Source: Vibrio vulnificus NBRC 15645 = ATCC 27562
GTDB lineage: Bacteria > Pseudomonadota > Gammaproteobacteria > Enterobacterales > Vibrionaceae
Length of the DNA: 64,000 bases
Direction: 5' to 3'
Assembly: GCF_002224265.1 (NCBI RefSeq)
Contig: NZ_CP012881.1
Span: 744,001 to 808,000, forward strand
Part shown: piece by piece, positions 29,023 through 37,428 of the stretch
How positions within the stretch are numbered: position 1 is the first letter of the stretch
Layout of the letters: each line of letters starts with the position of its first letter
The notes under the pieces: generated by a model
The model's database searches: none
The model's input: only the letters and a program-made list of their open reading frames with translations
Told to the model about the DNA's origin: nothing
Made by a program: the position numbers and the translations under genes

Positions 29023-29802
29023 ATGGCTATTCATCTTGTTATCATCGATGCGCTCAATCTGATCCGCCGTGTCCACTCGGCTCAACCGGATCCGACGGAT
29101 ATAGCCAACACCATCCAAAACACCTGTCGAACCTTGCAGCGAATCATTAGTGAAAGTCATCCTACGCATATCGTCGCGGTGTTTGATCATCTCGGTAGCG
29201 ACCGAGGATGGCGTGCAGAGATCCTTCCAGAATACAAACAAGGGCGAAAGCCGATGCCAGAACCTTTGCTCAACGGTTTGGAGAAGATCCAAGATGCATG
29301 GTGGCAATTGGGTATTGATTCGCTGCTTTCTGAAGGTGATGAAGCCGATGACTTAGTGGCTACCCTAGCGTGCAAAGTCGCGCAACACGGTGAGAAGGTC
29401 ACCATCATTTCAACCGACAAAGGCTATTGCCAGTTGCTTTCTCCCACACTGCAGATTCGCGATTACTTCCAACACCGCTGGTTAGATCAGCCGTTTATTG
29501 AACAAGAGTTTGGCGTAAAACCTCAGCAGCTTTCTGACTATTGGGGCCTAACGGGCATCAGTTCCAGCCAAGTGACCGGCATTCCCGGTATTGGGCCAAA
29601 AGCAGCCAAAGAGATCCTCAGCCAATTTGACGATATCGAACAGGCTTTTCTCTCGCCGGCTCTACCAAAGAAATATCGTACTAAGTTCGATCAACATATC
29701 GAGTTAGCTCGCCGTTGCAAGCGAATCTCGGCACTCAAAACCGATATTGAACTCGGTTTTAACCTGCAAGATCTGCGTTTTACCGCCAATGAGCCCCGCT
29801 AA
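29023..29802 (+). CDS. xni: Flap endonuclease Xni (ExoIX family)
   Basis: This 259-residue protein belongs to the Pol I 5'-nuclease-like (FEN) family. Visible motifs are the N-terminal LVIIDALNLIRR, the metal-binding SEGDEADDLVATLA and the helix-hairpin-helix GITGIPGIGPKAAKE-like region (SQVTGIPGIGPKAAKE). It is shorter than full 5' nucleases and lacks part of the acidic cluster, as E. coli Xni does. It follows ppnN after a terminator hairpin. DNA processing is inferred from the family; its physiological role is unclear. Confidence 0.93.
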   Translation: MAIHLVIIDALNLIRRVHSAQPDPTDIANTIQNTCRTLQRIISESHPTHIVAVFDHLGSDRGWRAEILPEYKQGRKPMPEPLLNGLEKIQDAWWQLGIDSLLSEGDEADDLVATLACKVAQHGEKVTIISTDKGYCQLLSPTLQIRDYFQHRWLDQPFIEQEFGVKPQQLSDYWGLTGISSSQVTGIPGIGPKAAKEILSQFDDIEQAFLSPALPKKYRTKFDQHIELARRCKRISALKTDIELGFNLQDLRFTANEPR

Positions 29803-29896
29803 TGTTCATGAACAGCGCCTTGCCAGTCAGAACACATTGACCAAACAAATTTCACCAAGCGCATCACAAAACCACAACCAATAAATGTTAAACGTT

Positions 29897-29973
29897 ATTG
29901 TTGTGTAATGGGTTACATTCACAACAATAAAAATAAATTAATCAATACCTTACTGAGTATTGATTAATTTATT
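29897..29973. repeat. Two adjacent inverted repeats upstream of the nuclease gene
   Basis: The first is a 9-bp inverted repeat (ATTGTTGTG / CACAACAAT, 29897-29928) with an internal TGTAAT/GTTACA dyad. The second is a perfect 17-bp AT-only-rich stem (29932-29948 with 29957-29973, starting AATAAATTAATC) with an 8-base loop. Neither is followed by a T tract. They may be operators or a transcript hairpin. Confidence 0.6.
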
Positions 29974-30039
29974 ATCAATATCACAGCATTGATGAGCATT
30001 TACTCTATTTTCACCACTCTCTAACAAGGAGTAATGAAA

Positions 30040-30783
30040 ATGAAAAACCTCATCCTACTATCACTATTATTTGCTTTACCTGCCGCTGCTGAAATTTGTG
30101 GTCAACACCTCGACAAAGGCATGCCCTCCACACAACCGGATCAAGTGCTTTGTCGCGATGGCTACGCGGTAGGTTACAACTACAACACCAAAAACGCCGA
30201 TTGGGTTGCCTACCATATTACGGCAGAGAGCGTGAATGCTTCTTACAAGCGCAGCAACAGCTTTAAAGAAGACGCAGAGCTGCCAGACTATGCCCGCTCC
30301 ACCTTAGCGGATTACAGTAACTCGGGTTACGACAGAGGCCATCTTGCCCCGTCAGCGGCGATGGATTTCAGTCAGCAATCAATGCAACAAAGCTTCCTGA
30401 TGAGTAACATGTCACCGCAGTTACCGGGATTTAACCGTGTGGGTTGGCGTTTGCTGGAAGAGCATGTTCGTGATCTTGCCAATGAATATAACGAGCTTTA
30501 CGTCGTCACTGGGCCCATTTACCAAGGGGGCGAAAACGCGATTGGTAACGGAGTGGTCATTCCTAGCGCCTTTTTCAAAGTCATTCTTGACCCTGCCTTT
30601 AATGACGCGATTGCGTTTATCGTTCCACACCGAGATGTCTCTGGCAGTGAGCTAGCGAACTTCATCACCACGATTGACGAGGTGGAAAGATTGACCCAAC
30701 TTGACTTCTTCTCAGCCGTCGATGACAGCACAGAAGCGAGCATGGAAGCCCAAGTGTGGGAAATGTGGCCAACGTCGAACTAA
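30040..30783 (+). CDS. Exported DNA/RNA non-specific endonuclease
   Basis: This protein belongs to the beta-beta-alpha-metal nuclease family of Serratia nuclease. The signature DRGHLAPSAAM (D98 to H101, counting from the ATG at 30040) holds the catalytic His, and SFLMSNMSPQ holds the metal-binding Asn. A signal peptide (about 1-17, ending PAAA) predicts export to the periplasm or outside. An ATG at 30034 is in frame, but AAGGAG is only 2 bases from it and 8 bases from the one at 30040, which is preferred. It could act in DNA uptake control or nutrient scavenging; this is inferred. Confidence 0.92.
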   Translation: MKNLILLSLLFALPAAAEICGQHLDKGMPSTQPDQVLCRDGYAVGYNYNTKNADWVAYHITAESVNASYKRSNSFKEDAELPDYARSTLADYSNSGYDRGHLAPSAAMDFSQQSMQQSFLMSNMSPQLPGFNRVGWRLLEEHVRDLANEYNELYVVTGPIYQGGENAIGNGVVIPSAFFKVILDPAFNDAIAFIVPHRDVSGSELANFITTIDEVERLTQLDFFSAVDDSTEASMEAQVWEMWPTSN

Positions 30784-30790
30784 CACAAAC

Positions 30791-30821
30791 AAAAACGCTC
30801 CTCATGTCGAGGAGCGTTTTT
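30791..30821. terminator. Terminator between the nuclease gene and rlmM
   Basis: CGCTCCTC / GAGGAGCG with a 5-base loop is flanked by AAAAA and TTTTTT. It can serve both converging genes. Confidence 0.9.
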
Positions 30822-30846
30822 TAGCGAACCGTTTCTTCAGCTCATC

Positions 30847-31938
30847 TTAGTACGGAGAAATGTTCGATAGCACCTGAATGTGTACGGTGATCTCTTCGCG
30901 ATCGTGATAAAGGTGTTTCGCTTGCAGCTTAAACTTCACCTTGTTCTCAATCAGGAAGGTCTTGAGATTTTCAATGTCTTGTAAAACCTCGTCATAACGA
31001 CCTTTCATCGGCAACTTTAGGTTAAAGATGGTTTCTTTCGCCCACCCTTTAATGAGCCATTCGCCCATCAGATGCGCCACGCGAGCTGGCTTTTCCACCA
31101 TGTCGCACACCAACCAAGTTACGTTCTTACGGTCTGGCTCAAATTTAAAACCATCCACCATGTGATGCTTGATCTGGCCGGTTTCCATCAAGCTATCTGC
31201 CATCATGCCGTTGTCCACACAGTGAACAAACATTGAGCGCTGCACCAACTGATAGGTCCATCCACCAGGACAAGCACCTAAATCCACCGCCCACATGCCC
31301 GAAGACAAACGCGTATCCCACTCTTCACGCGGAATAAACACATGAAAAGCCTCTTCCAACTTCAACGTTGAGCGGCTTGGCGCATCGGCCGGGAATTTTA
31401 AACGTGGAATGCCCATAAAGAAGCGCGAATTATTGTGCGAATAAGAATAACCAGCAAAGCAGTGGCCTGACGCAACAAAGCAAAGGTGGAACACAGGCTT
31501 CTTAGTATTTTCTTTCGCCAACAATAAGCCTTTACCACGTAATGCTTGGCGCATTGGCACGGTAAACTTACGGCAGAACTTCAACAGCTCTTTTGCTTCG
31601 TTGGTATCTGGCGTTTCAATACGCAAATCGCCACAAACCGGGAACGTGTCCATCTCACCCAGCTCCGAAAGAATTGGGCTAATGCGATCTTCACTCGGCA
31701 GTTCGGTAAACTCTGCTGCAACCGCAAACATTTGACGTGCAAAAATCAGCGCGTTGAAGTCCAGTTCGCGTGCCAGTTTATCGGCATCCCCATCTTGGTA
31801 ACATTCGAACAGAACATACCCTGCGTTTTTGAACACACGTGGAAAACCATAAACCTCTAACTGAGTCGCTTTGTCCTGAATTTCACCAGCACACTCTTTT
31901 TCAAAGCCCTGACGACAATAGAGCATTAATTGTTTCAC
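30847..31938 (-). CDS. rlmM: 23S rRNA 2'-O-ribose C2498 methyltransferase RlmM
   Basis: RlmM methylates C2498 of 23S rRNA using SAM. The frame is open to 32034, but the start is taken as the GTG at 31938 (reads [15 protein letters not shown], matching E. coli RlmM). That gives 363 residues and has GAGG upstream, and the GTGA overlaps the stop of the DUF423 gene by 4 bp. An N-terminal THUMP-like region is followed by the methyltransferase domain with the SAM motif [14 protein letters not shown]. The catalytic Lys lies in FNLKLPMK. Confidence 0.95.
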   Translation of the reverse strand: MKQLMLYCRQGFEKECAGEIQDKATQLEVYGFPRVFKNAGYVLFECYQDGDADKLARELDFNALIFARQMFAVAAEFTELPSEDRISPILSELGEMDTFPVCGDLRIETPDTNEAKELLKFCRKFTVPMRQALRGKGLLLAKENTKKPVFHLCFVASGHCFAGYSYSHNNSRFFMGIPRLKFPADAPSRSTLKLEEAFHVFIPREEWDTRLSSGMWAVDLGACPGGWTYQLVQRSMFVHCVDNGMMADSLMETGQIKHHMVDGFKFEPDRKNVTWLVCDMVEKPARVAHLMGEWLIKGWAKETIFNLKLPMKGRYDEVLQDIENLKTFLIENKVKFKLQAKHLYHDREEITVHIQVLSNISPY

Positions 31939-32333
31939 TGAGATACCTCGTTCGTTTTTAAAGCTGCCAACATCAACATTATCCAACCAATAATAAACAG
32001 TAAGCCTCCCATCGGAGTTATCGGGCCAAACCATTTTATGCCAGTTAATGCGAGGGCGTATAAGCTGCCGCTAAAGCAAAAGATGCCGATGATAAAACAA
32101 ATTGCCGCGCGGAAAAAATATTTTTGCGCTTTCTCTCCAGTCGGCAAAGAGAGCAGAACGGCGCATAGGGCGATGGCGAGGGTATGCCAAAACTGATACA
32201 TCACGCCCGTCTCAAACACACCTAACAGATATGGCGACAATTGGCTTTTGAGTCCGTGAGCGGCAAACGCGCCAAGTGCGACCGCCGATGCGCCTGAGAA
32301 ACCAACAAAAGTGAGCAGCCACTTACTTTTCAT
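31935..32333 (-). CDS. ygdD: DUF423 membrane protein (YgdD)
   Basis: This 132-residue protein has four hydrophobic segments and the DUF423 motif [10 protein letters not shown] near the N-terminus. The frame is open to 32384, but the ATG at 32333 (MKSKWLL) has AAAGGAG seven bases upstream and gives the usual family length. It overlaps the hydrolase gene by 11 bp and rlmM by 4 bp. The same pairing gcvA-ygdD-rlmM occurs in E. coli. The function is unknown. Confidence 0.92.
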   Translation of the reverse strand: MKSKWLLTFVGFSGASAVALGAFAAHGLKSQLSPYLLGVFETGVMYQFWHTLAIALCAVLLSLPTGEKAQKYFFRAAICFIIGIFCFSGSLYALALTGIKWFGPITPMGGLLFIIGWIMLMLAALKTNEVSQ

Positions 32334-32949
32334 CGTCGACTCCTTTAATAAAAGCGCACAGCTGCTCAATCGCCAACTGCACATTGCCTACTTCTGTATG
32401 ACCAGAACTTTTTCTCGGTTTAAAACTGTGATCGCCATCGGGCAAAAACGCCAAACGCACCATTGAGGAAAACTCAAAATGCTGACACTCATTTTGAGTG
32501 CCAAACGTGTCTCGCTCACCTTGCAAAATCAACGTCGGTTTACTCAATGTTTGTAAGTGCTCACCTTTGAACTTTTCAGGCTTACCGGGAGGATGAAACG
32601 GAAAACCTAAACAGGCAATCCCTTTCACGAGGGGATGCTCCGACAACAAACTCGCCATGCGTCCGCCCATCGACTTACCCCCAATGATCACGGGTTCATC
32701 GGTCACGGATGCTATCACTTCAGAAAAGGCTTCCAGCAATTTCGGCGCGCGATCCGGTGGGCGTTTTTTGCCATCTTCAGCTCGTTTGGCCATATAAGGG
32801 AAATTGAAACGCACCACACGAATCCCTTCCTTTGCCAATCCTTGAGCCACCGCGGTCATAAAAGCATGTTCCATCGGGGCCCCAGCACCGTGAGCAAAAA
32901 TAAACAGCGGTCCGTTGTCTGGCCCATCAATAATGCATGGCAGATTCAT
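32323..32949 (-). CDS. Alpha/beta hydrolase of the KANL3/Tex30-like family
   Basis: This 208-residue protein has an alpha/beta-hydrolase fold with the oxyanion motif FAHGAGAPM, the nucleophile elbow GKSMGGR (Ser), an acidic residue in GERDTFG, and the catalytic His in DGDHSF. It is inserted between gcvA and ygdD, overlapping gcvA by 23 bp and ygdD by 11 bp, and AGAGGTG precedes its ATG. The substrate is unknown; the family includes small dienelactone-hydrolase-like enzymes. Confidence 0.87.
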   Translation of the reverse strand: MNLPCIIDGPDNGPLFIFAHGAGAPMEHAFMTAVAQGLAKEGIRVVRFNFPYMAKRAEDGKKRPPDRAPKLLEAFSEVIASVTDEPVIIGGKSMGGRMASLLSEHPLVKGIACLGFPFHPPGKPEKFKGEHLQTLSKPTLILQGERDTFGTQNECQHFEFSSMVRLAFLPDGDHSFKPRKSSGHTEVGNVQLAIEQLCAFIKGVDDEK

Positions 32950-33850
32950 CTAACACCTCTTCTTGTTCTTTGCGCGCGGTCACTAGCATCCAGTCTCTAA
33001 ATCGCGCGATACGCCCCATGTCAGCTTGCTGTTCATGGCAGACGACGTAAAACGAGTTCTTCGACAACAATATTTCATCAAAGGGTGCAATCAAACGGCC
33101 AGCTTCCATTTCTGGTTTGGCCAATACATTGTTGCCCAAGGCTACCCCTTGTCCGTGAGCCGCCGCTTGCAGAACCATGGTCGAGTGGCTAAAAATCGGA
33201 CCTTGGTTGACATTGACCTCATCCAGACCGTTTTCCTTAGCAAATTGTTTCCAATCTTTTCTGGAGGTGTCATGGAGTAACGTATGTCGTTTTAAATCCT
33301 GCAAAGATTCTAATGGTTTGTTACCCAAAAGTAATGAAGGTGAACAAAGTGGGATCAAATATTCTTGGTACAATTTATCGGCACGTAACCCCGGCCAATT
33401 GCCACGACCGTAATAAATCGCCACATCCACATCGTCCGCCAAAGAGCCTTCGTCCATATCCACCGCTTTGATTCGCACGTCAATGTCTGGCTCTTTAGCA
33501 TTGAAATCCGCAAGTCTTGGTACCAGCCATTGAATGGCAAAACTCGGCGGCAAACTGATGGTCAATGCCCCTTTTTCACTACGTTCCAATACCTTATCGG
33601 TCGCTTCAGCGAGTGCTGAGAAAATATCTTTGATGTCTAAAAAGTAACTTTGCCCCTCTTCAGTGAGGAGTAAAGAGCGGTTGCGACGGCGAAACAGTTT
33701 CAATGAAAGAAACTCTTCCAGCGCTTTGATCTGATGACTCACTGCCGCTTGAGTGACAAAGAGTTCTTCTGCAGCTCGAGTGAAGCTAAGGTGTCGGGCG
33801 GCGGCTTCGAATACACGAAGGGAATTCAGTGGGGGCAATCTTCGGGACAT
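32927..33850 (-). CDS. gcvA: LysR-family regulator GcvA
   Basis: GcvA controls the glycine cleavage operon and activates the small RNA gene gcvB. The 307-residue product starts with MSRRLPPLNSLRVFEAAARHLSF, close to E. coli GcvA, with the LysR helix-turn-helix at residues 5-64 (FTRAAEELFVTQAAVSHQIK) and an effector domain behind it. It is divergent from a clear gcvB gene, exactly as in enterobacteria, which makes the assignment strong. It heads the overlapping unit gcvA-hydrolase-ygdD-rlmM. Confidence 0.95.
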   Translation of the reverse strand: MSRRLPPLNSLRVFEAAARHLSFTRAAEELFVTQAAVSHQIKALEEFLSLKLFRRRNRSLLLTEEGQSYFLDIKDIFSALAEATDKVLERSEKGALTISLPPSFAIQWLVPRLADFNAKEPDIDVRIKAVDMDEGSLADDVDVAIYYGRGNWPGLRADKLYQEYLIPLCSPSLLLGNKPLESLQDLKRHTLLHDTSRKDWKQFAKENGLDEVNVNQGPIFSHSTMVLQAAAHGQGVALGNNVLAKPEMEAGRLIAPFDEILLSKNSFYVVCHEQQADMGRIARFRDWMLVTARKEQEEVLDESAMHY

Positions 33851-33901
33851 ACGGCTCTCTAACCATTAGTTTTTTTAATCTGAAACATTATAATTTGTCC
33901 G

Positions 33902-33930
33902 TTGTAGAACAGCCAGATAAATTCTATATT
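33902..33930 (+). promoter_or_regulatory. gcvB promoter
   Basis: TTGTAG (33902-33907) and TATATT (33925-33930) have a 17-bp spacer, giving a start near 33937. A second TATAAT at 33889-33894 reads almost the same on both strands and could serve the divergent gcvA. Confidence 0.6.
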
Positions 33931-33936
33931 TCACCC

Positions 33937-34144
33937 CGCAACGCTAGCCTGAACGGCTTGATTTCTTTGTAAATCAATTGGCTTAGTTGTTGCGATGTTG
34001 TGTTTGCAAACTCGTATTTCGAGTTAGGTAGATTTCTACCGTAGTGTTTTGTCCAACTCCCTGTGACAAAACCTATACTTCCTGTATTTATTTTTGACCT
34101 GTCTGTCAAATTTGTTACACCGCCTATTAGGCGGTGTTTTTTTA
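33937..34144 (+). ncRNA. gcvB: GcvB small RNA
   Basis: GcvB is an Hfq-dependent RNA that represses many amino-acid and peptide transporter mRNAs. Conserved parts seen are the G/U-rich R1 seed (GCGATGTTGTGTTTGCAA near 33992-34009), the R3-side blocks ACTTCCTGTA and GACCTGTCTGTC (34077-34106), and a terminator CACCGCC-TATTA-GGCGGTG followed by T7 (34118-34143). The length of about 208 nt equals E. coli GcvB (206 nt). It is divergent from gcvA. The 5' end is inferred from the promoter spacing. Confidence 0.92.
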
Positions 34145-34172
34145 TCTGCGAAATATGCTCACATCACAGTGA

Positions 34173-34438
34173 TATACCCAAGTGACTTCAAGATGCAGGA
34201 TTCAGAGCTTCATATTCTGGTTCAGTTCAAGGAAGAGAACGTAGCGGAATGACGAGTCCTTTCCAAGTTCTATGACACAGAAATGAGCCAGAATATGCGC
34301 TCCCAAGGGCGAGTTTAACTGGCCTTCATACTGCGTTATCGATTCTCGATGTAGAGCGACTAGACCTTCAAATCGATGCCTTGTCTAAACACCAGTTAAC
34401 TCTCGCTGAAACTCGCATCTCGAGGTTACTTGGGTATA
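34173..34438. repeat. ERIC-like intergenic palindromic repeat (~266 bp)
   Basis: The element has imperfect terminal inverted repeats starting TATACCCAAGT at both ends; the first ~24 bases of one end match the reverse complement of the other with few changes. Internally it has further dyads. Sequences with these ends are common intergenic repeats in Vibrio (ERIC-like/MITE-like). It has no transposase ORF. Its right end runs into the 3' end of a small minus-strand ORF. Confidence 0.8.
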
Positions 34439-34537
34439 AATTGCCACCAGCGCCACGGCAAGAATCGCGACAAAATAGAGAGTCCAAAGCACGCTGTGTT
34501 TCAGTATTTCTTTTACCTCTCGTTGTACTTTATTCAT
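34385..34537 (-). CDS. Small single-pass membrane protein (50 residues)
   Basis: The ORF starts at the ATG at 34537 (MNKVQREVKEILKHS) and has one hydrophobic segment (about residues 18-33). GGAG lies about 9 bases upstream. Its start overlaps the end of the preceding 55-codon ORF by 8 bp. The last ~17 codons are encoded by the end of the ERIC-like repeat, so its C-terminus was probably replaced when the repeat inserted. No family was recognised. The tandem, overlapping layout is the main reason to call it a gene. Confidence 0.6.
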   Translation of the reverse strand: MNKVQREVKEILKHSVLWTLYFVAILAVALVAIYTQVTSRCEFQRELTGV

Positions 34538-34697
34538 GCCTGCGTCTCCGCCACAGTGAAATGATGCCACTGAGGCCAACCAAAATCACAAAACACCCCA
34601 TCGCCCACCAAGTTCGTTCGGGCTGCCACCCCAATGCTTCGATCTCTTCTTCTGTTAAATTGATCTCTATTTGTTCAAGCCACTCTTCATCTTGCAT
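34530..34697 (-). CDS. Small single-pass membrane protein (55 residues)
   Basis: This ORF (starts MQDEEWLEQIEINLTEEE) is below the usual ORF length cut-off. It has an acidic N-terminal half, one hydrophobic segment (about 31-47) and a C-terminal RRRRHE, the positive-inside rule giving an external or periplasmic acidic N-terminus. GGGGA lies about 8 bases upstream of the ATG at 34697. It overlaps the 50-residue membrane ORF by 8 bp. No family was recognised. The pair would insert into the inner membrane. Confidence 0.6.
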   Translation of the reverse strand: MQDEEWLEQIEINLTEEEIEALGWQPERTWWAMGCFVILVGLSGIISLWRRRRHE

Positions 34698-34811
34698 GAT
34701 GCATCCCCGTTTACCCGTTCCGCCATCATGCTAATTCAAGCCAGTGTTCATAAAAATCAAAGAGAATTTAACCTAGGTTCAGATTTATAAAACCTAGAGC
34801 GTGGGTAATAA

Positions 34812-34841
34812 AAAAATCCGAATGCGGACATTCGGATTTTT
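34812..34841 (-). terminator. Terminator after thiI
   Basis: ATCCGAATG / CATTCGGAT with a 4-base loop is flanked by A and T runs. It lies about 25 bases after the thiI stop on the minus strand. Confidence 0.88.
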
Positions 34842-34866
34842 AGGCATCAGGGATAACACATCACCG

Positions 34867-36315
34867 CTATGGGCGATACACTTTAACGTTTTTAAAGCCT
34901 TGCTCTTGTAGGTAGAGCGCTTGCAAACGGCTCATCACACCGCGAGCACAGTAAAGCAGATACGTTTTCGACTGGTCTAAGTCACCAAATTGCGTGCTGA
35001 GCTTGTAAAACGGAATGTGTTTTACCTCAACACCATCGATCTCTAGCGGGCTGTCATCTTCTTCATCTGGGCTACGAATATCCAACACCACGGCATGCTC
35101 TTCAATCGCTTGAACTTGCTCTACTTCTGGCGCAGCTTGTGCCGACTCTTTCGCGATATCACGAATGTCCATTTGACGGGCGTTGCGTACCACTTGTTCC
35201 AAGATGTCGAAATTGAAGTTCGCTTCTTCCGCTTCGAGCTTCTCTTTCACCGCTTTCACGGTTGGCTTTTTCGAAATCACGCCACAGTATTCTGGCATGG
35301 TTTTGGCGAAATCTTCGGTGCCGATGTCACGAGCTACTTTAATGATCTCGTCTTTATCCCAGTTGATTAGGGGACGGAGAATCAAACGATCCGTCACCAC
35401 ATCGATGTGGCGTAAGTTGGTCAAGGTTTGGCTTGATACTTGGCCGAGGGCTTCACCGGTGACTAAAGCTTGAATATCAAACTTCTCCGCAACCATGCCG
35501 GCAGCGCGCATAAACATGCGTTTTAGTACCACGCCCATTTGACCGTCTTCAACCTTCTCTAAGATCTCCGCAACCACGGGTTCAAAGTCAACAGAGATGA
35601 AGCGCACTTTGGCTGAAGATCCGTATTTGTTCCACAAGAAGTGAGCCACTTGTTTTACGCCAATTTCATGCGCAGGGCCACCCAGATTGAAGAAACAGTA
35701 ATGCACTTTAGAGCCACGCTTGATGTGCAGATAGCTTGAAACACCGGAGTCAAAACCACCAGAAATCAGGCTCAGCAGATCTTCTTGCGTACCCAGAGGG
35801 AAACCGCCAAGGCCTTTATGATGGGCCAAAATCTGGTTCAGCTTGTCATCCACCACTTCAATCTTGATGGTAATGTCTGGGTTGTGCAGTTTAACCGAGG
35901 CGCTCTCGACCGATTGATTTAAGCCACCGCCGACGTAACGCTCAAGCTCGATAGAGGTAAAGTCATGTTTACCACGGCGCTTAGCACGCACCACAAAGGT
36001 TTTATTTTCGATGCGCTCACGGCTCAGATCCAACACTTGCTCATAGATGTCGTGCAGATCTTTGAAGCCCGATTGCTTCACTTCCAACACTTGCTGAATG
36101 CCTGGTGTCGTCGTCAAGATTTCGAGCACTTGTTGGTAATATTGATGGCTGTTAGCCGACACTTCGATGTGATCGCGACGGTTAAAGACAGCCACAGATT
36201 CAGTGCGATTCTGAATAATGATTCGGATGTTGCTCTCAAGAATCTTGGTAAAGCGCTTACGTACCGACTCACTCTTTACAAAAATTTCTGGATGGGGCTT
36301 TACAATAAATTTCAT
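34867..36315 (-). CDS. thiI: tRNA 4-thiouridine synthase / thiamine sulfurtransferase ThiI
   Basis: ThiI makes 4-thiouridine at position 8 of tRNA and supplies sulfur for the thiazole of thiamine. The 482-residue product has a ferredoxin-like/THUMP N-terminus (1-165), the PP-loop [10 protein letters not shown] (about 188), and a C-terminal rhodanese domain whose persulfide Cys is C456 in [10 protein letters not shown], at the same number as E. coli. A second conserved Cys lies in MPEYCGV. The long form with rhodanese is typical of gammaproteobacteria. It lies downstream of pomAB with a terminator between. Confidence 0.97.
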   Translation of the reverse strand: MKFIVKPHPEIFVKSESVRKRFTKILESNIRIIIQNRTESVAVFNRRDHIEVSANSHQYYQQVLEILTTTPGIQQVLEVKQSGFKDLHDIYEQVLDLSRERIENKTFVVRAKRRGKHDFTSIELERYVGGGLNQSVESASVKLHNPDITIKIEVVDDKLNQILAHHKGLGGFPLGTQEDLLSLISGGFDSGVSSYLHIKRGSKVHYCFFNLGGPAHEIGVKQVAHFLWNKYGSSAKVRFISVDFEPVVAEILEKVEDGQMGVVLKRMFMRAAGMVAEKFDIQALVTGEALGQVSSQTLTNLRHIDVVTDRLILRPLINWDKDEIIKVARDIGTEDFAKTMPEYCGVISKKPTVKAVKEKLEAEEANFNFDILEQVVRNARQMDIRDIAKESAQAAPEVEQVQAIEEHAVVLDIRSPDEEDDSPLEIDGVEVKHIPFYKLSTQFGDLDQSKTYLLYCARGVMSRLQALYLQEQGFKNVKVYRP

Positions 36316-36412
36316 AGTTCAATTCGCAGTCTGTTGGCTATCAATTCACACCGGAGCTTGCACTAAGGTGTGGGACTTAGGGCGCAAGATTATACACGAA
36401 TTATAACCATAA

Positions 36413-36440
36413 AAAAGACGAGCATTTCTGCTCGTCTTTT
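36413..36440. terminator. Terminator after pomB
   Basis: A perfect 12-bp stem (AAAAGACGAGCA / TGCTCGTCTTTT) with a TTTC loop, 19 bases after the pomB stop and before thiI on the minus strand. Confidence 0.88.
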
Positions 36441-36459
36441 ATTCAACTCACGTACCCAA

Positions 36460-37413
36460 TTACTGCTCTTGAGGAATGGCTGGAATTTCATCACTATACA
36501 AAGGCTCACCTTGCATAATGCTGATTTCCACTCGGCGGTTTCTCGCCCGGTTTTCTTCAGTATCGTTGTCGACCAGAGGATCGGTATCGGCCATGCCTCG
36601 CACTCGTAAGCGCTGATGAGAAAATCCGCGCACCTTTTCCATCTCTTGCGCCACCGAAACGGCACGCTGCGCAGAGAGATCCCAGTTAGAACGATAAAGC
36701 TCCGAATCAAGACGCTGATTGTCCGTGTGGCCTGAAATCCGCACAATACCGGGGACATCTTTCACCAACTCGGCAATTTGTCGTACTAGCGGGCGGAATT
36801 TAGGCTGCAAGAATGCAGAACCTTCTGGGAAGGCCCCCTTCTCTCGCATGCGAATCACAATTTGCTGCCCCAAGTTCTCCACTTCAATCGCCCCTTGCTC
36901 TATTTCACGCTCAAGGGCCTTCTTGATGCTTTCCATCAGCGTTTCCATCTCTTTCGACATGGCTTCCGATTGCTGCTGTTGCTGTTGTTGTTCGGTATTT
37001 TGGTTGGTCTGGGTCGACGTTTCAGGCGACTGCCCGCCCGTCATTTTGCCTTGGTCACGCTGGGTACCACCCGCGCGATCCGACTCTCCCTCATGAAATT
37101 CTAAGGTTTGCTGGGTGATATCTATGGTTTGCTGCATGATCACGTCAATCGGCGTTGGTTCAGGACGCCCCGGTCGAAACTCCTGAGCAATGATGCTGGT
37201 GCCTTTGGGAATGTCTTTCACCTCAAGGCGATTTTGTACACCAAAGGCAAATTTCATTGAGCCTGCGATCTGTTTGAACTTCAGTACATCCATTTCCGAA
37301 AACGAAAGCAGCAGTACGAAGAAACACATCAACAGTGACATCAAGTCAGCGAAGGTACCCATCCACAGAGGTAATCCGGGAGGGGGACAATCACATTTGC
37401 TATCGTCATCCAT
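36460..37413 (-). CDS. pomB: Sodium-driven flagellar stator protein PomB
   Basis: PomB forms the Na+-driven stator with PomA in the inner membrane. The product has one transmembrane segment with the ion-binding Asp in GTFADLMS (D23 from the chosen start), a plug/linker region and a C-terminal OmpA-like peptidoglycan-binding domain (about 195-305, with SGHTDN and RARNRRVEI). The frame includes an upstream GTG at 37416, but GGGAG is 6 bases from the ATG at 37413 and only 3 from the GTG. The linker holds a run of seven Gln. It is 12-15 bp after pomA. Confidence 0.97.
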   Translation of the reverse strand: MDDDSKCDCPPPGLPLWMGTFADLMSLLMCFFVLLLSFSEMDVLKFKQIAGSMKFAFGVQNRLEVKDIPKGTSIIAQEFRPGRPEPTPIDVIMQQTIDITQQTLEFHEGESDRAGGTQRDQGKMTGGQSPETSTQTNQNTEQQQQQQQSEAMSKEMETLMESIKKALEREIEQGAIEVENLGQQIVIRMREKGAFPEGSAFLQPKFRPLVRQIAELVKDVPGIVRISGHTDNQRLDSELYRSNWDLSAQRAVSVAQEMEKVRGFSHQRLRVRGMADTDPLVDNDTEENRARNRRVEISIMQGEPLYSDEIPAIPQEQ

Positions 37414-37428
37414 CACATACTCCCGTGA

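Noticed and set aside
33924..34109. 61-codon minus-strand ORF between gcvA and the repeat
   Set aside because: It lies fully antisense to gcvB, has no good ribosome binding site, and its composition is explained by the RNA gene.
34381..34734. 117-codon plus-strand ORF across the repeat end and the small-ORF pair
   Set aside because: It is antisense to two better-supported small ORFs, starts within the ERIC-like repeat and has no ribosome binding site.
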